A DNA stretch of 36,182 nucleotides from Deltaproteobacteria bacterium (GTDB taxonomy: Bacteria; Desulfobacterota; Syntrophobacteria; BM002). The position numbers were made by a program, and so were the translations under genes. Position 1 is the stretch's first letter. Each line of letters begins with the position of its first letter. Location of the stretch: NCBI GenBank assembly GCA_020347625.1, contig CP070735.1, forward strand, positions 151,250 to 187,431, read 5' to 3'. The notes beneath the pieces were generated by a model. That model saw nothing but the letters and a program-made list of their open reading frames with translations. It made no database searches and had not been told where the DNA came from. Below are positions 32,780 through 36,182 of this stretch, one piece after another.

Positions 32780-33454
32780 TCATTCCGCATATTTTGTTAT
32801 CAATCTATCTAGTTCTGTCGACAGCTTTTTGGCAGTCTCTTTCCCTTTTCGTGCTTTGATCAATAACTCCTCAAGTTTTTTCGACAGTTTCACAGCATTT
32901 TCAGCTACCTCTACGCGAAGATCCTCCATATCTACTTTGGCAAGAAGTTCATTCTGAGCATCATGAACCTTTGCTACAGAAGCGAGATGACCCGTTACTA
33001 TAGAGTTTGCATAATGTATCCTGTCATATGATTCGTCGACTGTTGTCAAAAGCGACAATTTTTGTTGCTCAATTGGATTTAGTTTTTGTTTTCTGTAGGC
33101 CTCTACTTCACTTCTGACCTCCTCGAGGTATACGCCCAAAAGAGCTAAAACTCTCTTTTGTGCCTCGCCGGATGGGTCGGGTTCATTTGCTTCCCGAATG
33201 GCACCTGACAACATGCCGCCATATTCTTCTAAAGTCTTTTGGATTTGATACGGGGCATACACATTGTCAATAAAATCATTAATGTCGTTCTCCATTCGTG
33301 CATAGAACAAGATGACTAATTCTCTGTGGGCCCTATGCACTTCAGCGAGATCACGGCCCACCGTAGCGGACAACTCTACTGATTCTTTCGGCACCTGAGC
33401 GCATCCTGACAATACAAAAAACAATACGGCTATCACCCATTGGTATCTTCCCAT
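32780..33454 (-). CDS. Coiled-coil lipoprotein of unknown function
   Basis: The 224-residue protein has a short signal with lipobox FVLSGC (lipidated C18) and then a long, largely helical region rich in Glu, Lys and Leu, consistent with coiled coils. GGAGG lies 5 bases before ATG. It should be anchored to the inner or outer membrane and may be a scaffold for the amidase and other hydrolases of its cluster. No domain is recognised. Confidence 0.8.
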   Translation of the reverse strand: MGRYQWVIAVLFFVLSGCAQVPKESVELSATVGRDLAEVHRAHRELVILFYARMENDINDFIDNVYAPYQIQKTLEEYGGMLSGAIREANEPDPSGEAQKRVLALLGVYLEEVRSEVEAYRKQKLNPIEQQKLSLLTTVDESYDRIHYANSIVTGHLASVAKVHDAQNELLAKVDMEDLRVEVAENAVKLSKKLEELLIKARKGKETAKKLSTELDRLITKYAE

Positions 33455-33564
33455 TTGATCCTCCTTGTTTTCGTTGTTTTGTCTGCTCTAACCCTGGTCG
33501 TCATTCTAGGTTTGGCACGGTATTGAAAATCAAGATTTGACCTTTTGCCTCTTGTGTTAGCTGT

Positions 33565-34431
33565 TTAGACCACCTGAGCTATCTCATCGATGGCGGTGGC
33601 ATAGGCTCCTGCCAGGCCTTCCAAATCATCCCTTGCCGTGGCCAGATCTTGATCGTTGTCGATAAAGAACGGTTCGGCGATGACACAAGGGGCTCTGGTG
33701 TAGCGCAGCAAGTGGCCGCCTCGGTCTTCGCTGGTTTTGGCGTGGATGCCTCTGTCTCGTAGACCAAGGCATTCAACCAGATGTCTCTGCAAAATCTTGG
33801 CAATGCTCTCGCCGACTTTAGACGTGTGATAATAGAGCACTTCCGTTCCCGAGGCCCGGCCGTTATAGGCGTTGCAGTGCAAACTGAGCACGAAATGCGG
33901 GTCGAGCCCGTTGACGTCAGATGGGAGTTCCCCCCAAGTCCTGCGGTAAACTCGCTGGATTTTGGTATGCTGCGTCTTTTTTTCAATACGGATGGCCAGA
34001 TCCTCGTTGAATTCGAATTCGTGGATTCCGACTCTATCGTTGCCCGCACCAGGAGAGCTCTTCTTATGCCCAATCACCAAAGCGCAGAGCTTTTTCGCTT
34101 GATGAATTCCTTCCTCCTCATCCTCCAACCCGGAAAGGTACTCTTTAATTTCCGTTGTGGAAACGACCCCCTTTTCCGCTAGCATTTGGATCAATGCTCC
34201 CGTCAGCCGGGGGAGAATTTCCGCTACCCGAGCCTTGAAGAGAACCCCATCGACAAGATCCCCCTCGACCAGAACCATTTTGCCCACATTCTCTTCTGCC
34301 ACAGGCAGTGCTCCCGACTCAGGCGGTTCTGGCGCCCCTCTGTGGAGCGTTGTGAGCAGGATCGCTCCACTCTCTGTTCTCAGTTGTCCCTGCTTAAGCA
34401 ATCTCCCGATGAGCCAATCTTTGCCTGACAT
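33565..34431 (-). CDS. N-acetylmuramoyl-L-alanine amidase (Amidase_3), without a signal peptide
   Basis: Residues about 115-288 match the zinc-dependent AmiC/CwlV (Amidase_3) fold: Zn ligands H122, E143 and H185 (SLHCNA) and the catalytic E253 (AEPFFID). It cuts the bond between MurNAc and the stem peptide in peptidoglycan. Residues 1-110 form a separate part that may be a beta-rich module plus a helical piece; it is unlike the AMIN domain. No signal peptide is seen, unusual for a host cell-wall amidase and more like phage endolysins or secretion-system effectors. AAGGTGG precedes ATG. It is the third gene of the cluster. Confidence 0.9.
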   Translation of the reverse strand: MSGKDWLIGRLLKQGQLRTESGAILLTTLHRGAPEPPESGALPVAEENVGKMVLVEGDLVDGVLFKARVAEILPRLTGALIQMLAEKGVVSTTEIKEYLSGLEDEEEGIHQAKKLCALVIGHKKSSPGAGNDRVGIHEFEFNEDLAIRIEKKTQHTKIQRVYRRTWGELPSDVNGLDPHFVLSLHCNAYNGRASGTEVLYYHTSKVGESIAKILQRHLVECLGLRDRGIHAKTSEDRGGHLLRYTRAPCVIAEPFFIDNDQDLATARDDLEGLAGAYATAIDEIAQVV

Positions 34432-34474
34432 TTACCACCTTCTCTTTCTGGTCGGGGTCTATGCACGGAGAACC

Positions 34475-35395
34475 TCAGGCCTCCCACTCGCAGACGGCAA
34501 ATTCATTCCCTGCTATAATCCCAAACTCATGCCCACCGTTGACCCACGACCCGCAATCCATCAGGTAATAAGATCTATTATTCCTCGGCCTCGATACAAG
34601 TCTCGCTTTATGCGTGTGGGCAATAACAGCTAAAACCAGGTCTGTTGGTGCCTCAATATCGTCGGTATCCCCGGCGTTATATTTTTCCATCAGGTCAATG
34701 TAGTAGGTGGAATACTCATGCTGGCTGAAGTCTGGGTTCTTCTTAGGGCTCAGACCTGCGTTATAAATGGAAAAAATCCTTTTAAACCTTTCCCAGGACT
34801 CACCAAGAACTACGTCGATATCTGGATATACATATTCCATCAGACCGACAATTTCCGTAATCTCTCTGCCGATGGCACCGGACCAGGCACCCTGGTTATT
34901 GAAAAAATCTGCCTGGAAGCCGTGTTCAAAAATCACCCGTTTCTGCTTGTCTGCATTCTCTTCCAAAAAATATCGCCATAATCTGTCGAAGGTAATGTTT
35001 TGCTCCTGGTACCATTCCACGATATCGATGTCATGGTTTCCTATGACGTAAGTGGAACCCAATTCCTCATCCAGCAATCCCAATACACTTGGGTAAGCTT
35101 GGTAGACGAGATTTGTGTTTCCACGGGCTTGCCAGAGATCGAACATATCGCCTAGCTGAACAACCTGGATGCTTTCCTTGTGCTCAACCAGGAAATCAAG
35201 GAGGCTCAGGAACCGATCTAAGTTTGCCTCGGTGCCTTCGTAAAAGTCATCGGTGGGTCCCTTTTCAAGAAGATGCATATCGGGGATGCACACCACCGTC
35301 TTATGGGAAAGCTCTCGGTCAGTTTTTTTCCTGAAATTCTTAAGAATCTTGGCGCGGTCTTGTGATTTCTGGAGAAAATCATCTAGTGTCAGCAT
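34475..35395 (-). CDS. Calcineurin-like metallophosphoesterase
   Basis: The 306-residue enzyme has the full two-metal phosphoesterase set: D39/H41 (PDMHL), D83 (GDMFD), N120/H121 (GNHD), H158 (FEHG) and an AHTH motif at 259-262 in place of the usual GHTH. It may hydrolyse phosphomonoesters, phosphodiesters, pyrophosphates or nucleotides; the substrate is unknown. GGAG stands about 6 bases before ATG. It begins 11 bases after the small lipoprotein and 43 bases before the amidase, so it is in the same transcript. No signal peptide. Confidence 0.92.
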   Translation of the reverse strand: MLTLDDFLQKSQDRAKILKNFRKKTDRELSHKTVVCIPDMHLLEKGPTDDFYEGTEANLDRFLSLLDFLVEHKESIQVVQLGDMFDLWQARGNTNLVYQAYPSVLGLLDEELGSTYVIGNHDIDIVEWYQEQNITFDRLWRYFLEENADKQKRVIFEHGFQADFFNNQGAWSGAIGREITEIVGLMEYVYPDIDVVLGESWERFKRIFSIYNAGLSPKKNPDFSQHEYSTYYIDLMEKYNAGDTDDIEAPTDLVLAVIAHTHKARLVSRPRNNRSYYLMDCGSWVNGGHEFGIIAGNEFAVCEWEA

Positions 35396-35406
35396 GGCTT
35401 GCTCCG

Positions 35407-35745
35407 TTATTTCTGTGTACAGATCTCTACTCTGCTTATGATCTCTTCATATCGCGTCTTGCCATTTACCTTGATTTTATTTAGTTCAGTATGAAAGATG
35501 ACGACCTTGTCCTCGTAAACTCTGGTGTTTTTGCTGAGACTCTCGCCTGATGGCAGGGGGGCAAAGTCAGGCTCACCGAATTCTTGCTTTATGATCTGCC
35601 ATCTCAACCCATCCTCATATGCAAAGCAATTCAGGTCTGACTTGATCTCGTCTAAAAACACCGATTCGTTGGACAGTGAGCATGCCGAAAAAAAGAAAAG
35701 CAAAGTAAGTAACATCAAATATGTGTTAATGATTCTTTTCCGCAT
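35407..35745 (-). CDS. Small lipoprotein, first gene of the envelope-hydrolase cluster
   Basis: The 112-residue protein has a lipoprotein signal ending in FFFSAC (lipidated Cys about residue 22) and a soluble domain of about 90 residues. LRWQIIKQEFGEPDFAPLPSGE suggests a small beta-rich periplasmic domain like those that sense or bind ligands; no family known. AGGAGG precedes ATG. It starts the likely seven-gene transcript running to 30225. Confidence 0.78.
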   Translation of the reverse strand: MRKRIINTYLMLLTLLFFFSACSLSNESVFLDEIKSDLNCFAYEDGLRWQIIKQEFGEPDFAPLPSGESLSKNTRVYEDKVVIFHTELNKIKVNGKTRYEEIISRVEICTQK

Positions 35746-35772
35746 GTATTATCCTCCTAAAAAGATATTGGC

Positions 35773-36063
35773 TCATCGCAGCGCAGGTGCTAATATTTGG
35801 AATCCGCTCCTAACTCGCCGCTTCTTTTCGCTCCACCAGGTGAGGCGCAGTCGCCACAGCCCTTTGCTAAGACACCTCTTAGCCCGCTCCTCTTTTTGAT
35901 CACCCCAGAAAAGACCGGCCAAAGATCCCCGCGGATGTAAACGGTGTCGGTGGAGAAGTAGATAGACCAGCATTGTCTTAACACTGAGTGTTATCTTAGT
36001 GCCGACGTTACCTCGGTGAGTTATCTGGAAGCCGCCAAAGAGACAAACAGGCAGGGAACTCAT
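35773..36063 (-). pseudogene. Remnant of a SARP/BTAD-type transcriptional regulator
   Basis: The 96-residue frame matches only the start of SARP/BTAD-type regulators: LFGGFQI followed by a winged-helix part with ARSLAYLL-like KTMLVYLLLH, GSLAGLFWGD and ERAKRCLSKGLWRLR (about residues 8-73). Intact family members run for several hundred residues and go on into a bacterial transcriptional activation domain and often an ATPase; here the frame shifts into unrelated sequence after residue 75 and stops. No continuation is seen in other frames because the small lipoprotein gene follows. It is likely a broken gene, or less likely a small DNA-binding protein. Confidence 0.6.
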
Positions 36064-36115
36064 GCGGTGCCCCTCTTGCTAACCTTGAAAGGGTCCCAAG
36101 AAAGTCTGTTGAATC

Positions 36116-36157
36116 ATGCTCTCTCAGTCAATTGGTCTTGCGCCGCTGAGAGAGCAT
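36116..36157. repeat. 12-bp perfect inverted repeat near window end
   Basis: ATGCTCTCTCAG (36116-36127) pairs with CTGAGAGAGCAT (36146-36157) across an 18-base loop. It lies 53 bp upstream of the regulator remnant. There is no T-run. It could be a strong hairpin, a repeat element, or an operator. Confidence 0.75.
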
Positions 36158-36182
36158 CGGATATTCCGAGCGGATGGACACT

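Noticed and set aside
33579-34073. 164-residue frame within the amidase gene, same strand
   Set aside because: Overlaps the certain Amidase_3 region in another frame; low-complexity Arg/Ser/Thr-rich translation.

Overview
The window looks like chromosomal DNA of an anaerobic, dissimilatory arsenate-respiring bacterium, probably Desulfobacterota (Deltaproteobacteria)-like. The basis is gene content: a Tat-exported respiratory arsenate reductase, Hdr-type iron-sulfur electron-transfer proteins, a sigma-54 activator with a matching -24/-12 promoter, FmdE- and UbiD-family genes, and Desulfobacterota-style dispersed inverted repeats. The taxon is inference; no rRNA or tRNA gene is visible to test it.

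Layout. (1) 1-6480: the 3' part of a membrane-bound sigma-54 activator; an arsenic detoxification set (arsR, thioredoxin-type arsC, acr3) behind a clear sigma-70 promoter; an orphan protein with four iron-sulfur motifs; and a lipoprotein form of thiol peroxidase. (2) 6906-12961: the arsenate respiration unit. A sigma-54 promoter is followed by a stand-alone receiver protein, arrA, arrB, a NrfD-type membrane subunit (arrC), a TorD-type chaperone (arrD), and a 51-residue Cys-rich protein with a very strong ribosome binding site. A textbook intrinsic terminator closes the unit. (3) 13248-18894: cofactor genes (MoeA-like molybdopterin-binding protein, TauE/SafE permease, moaA, UbiD-family decarboxylase, FmdE-like protein), likely supporting molybdoenzymes such as ArrA. 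(4) 19224-22072: an FNR-type palindrome ahead of a membrane cytochrome b/c/iron-sulfur fusion and an HdrB-like protein.

(5) 22162-25270, minus strand: a Cys-rich single-span membrane protein, a small two-span protein, an Hsp20 chaperone and a DegP-type protease, an envelope and protein-quality group. (6) 25523-27559: a 678-residue protein I do not recognise. (7) 27749-30228: GalU-like nucleotidyltransferase and a lipoprotein (minus), divergent from pcm and a LOG-like gene (plus). (8) 30225-35745, minus strand: seven tightly spaced genes combining a patatin-like lipase, a Zn amidase, a calcineurin-like phosphoesterase, two lipoproteins, a membrane protein and a small helical protein. This is the best candidate here for an undescribed system, probably acting on the cell envelope. 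The right edge carries a broken SARP/BTAD-type regulator and a 12-bp inverted repeat.

How the parts fit: ArsR/ArsC/Acr3 handle cytoplasmic arsenic, ArrABC respires periplasmic arsenate with quinol electrons, the sigma-54 system may couple arr expression to a periplasmic or redox signal, and the downstream genes supply the molybdenum cofactor and further quinone-linked electron transfer. No CRISPR array, tRNA, rRNA, transposase or integrase was seen.
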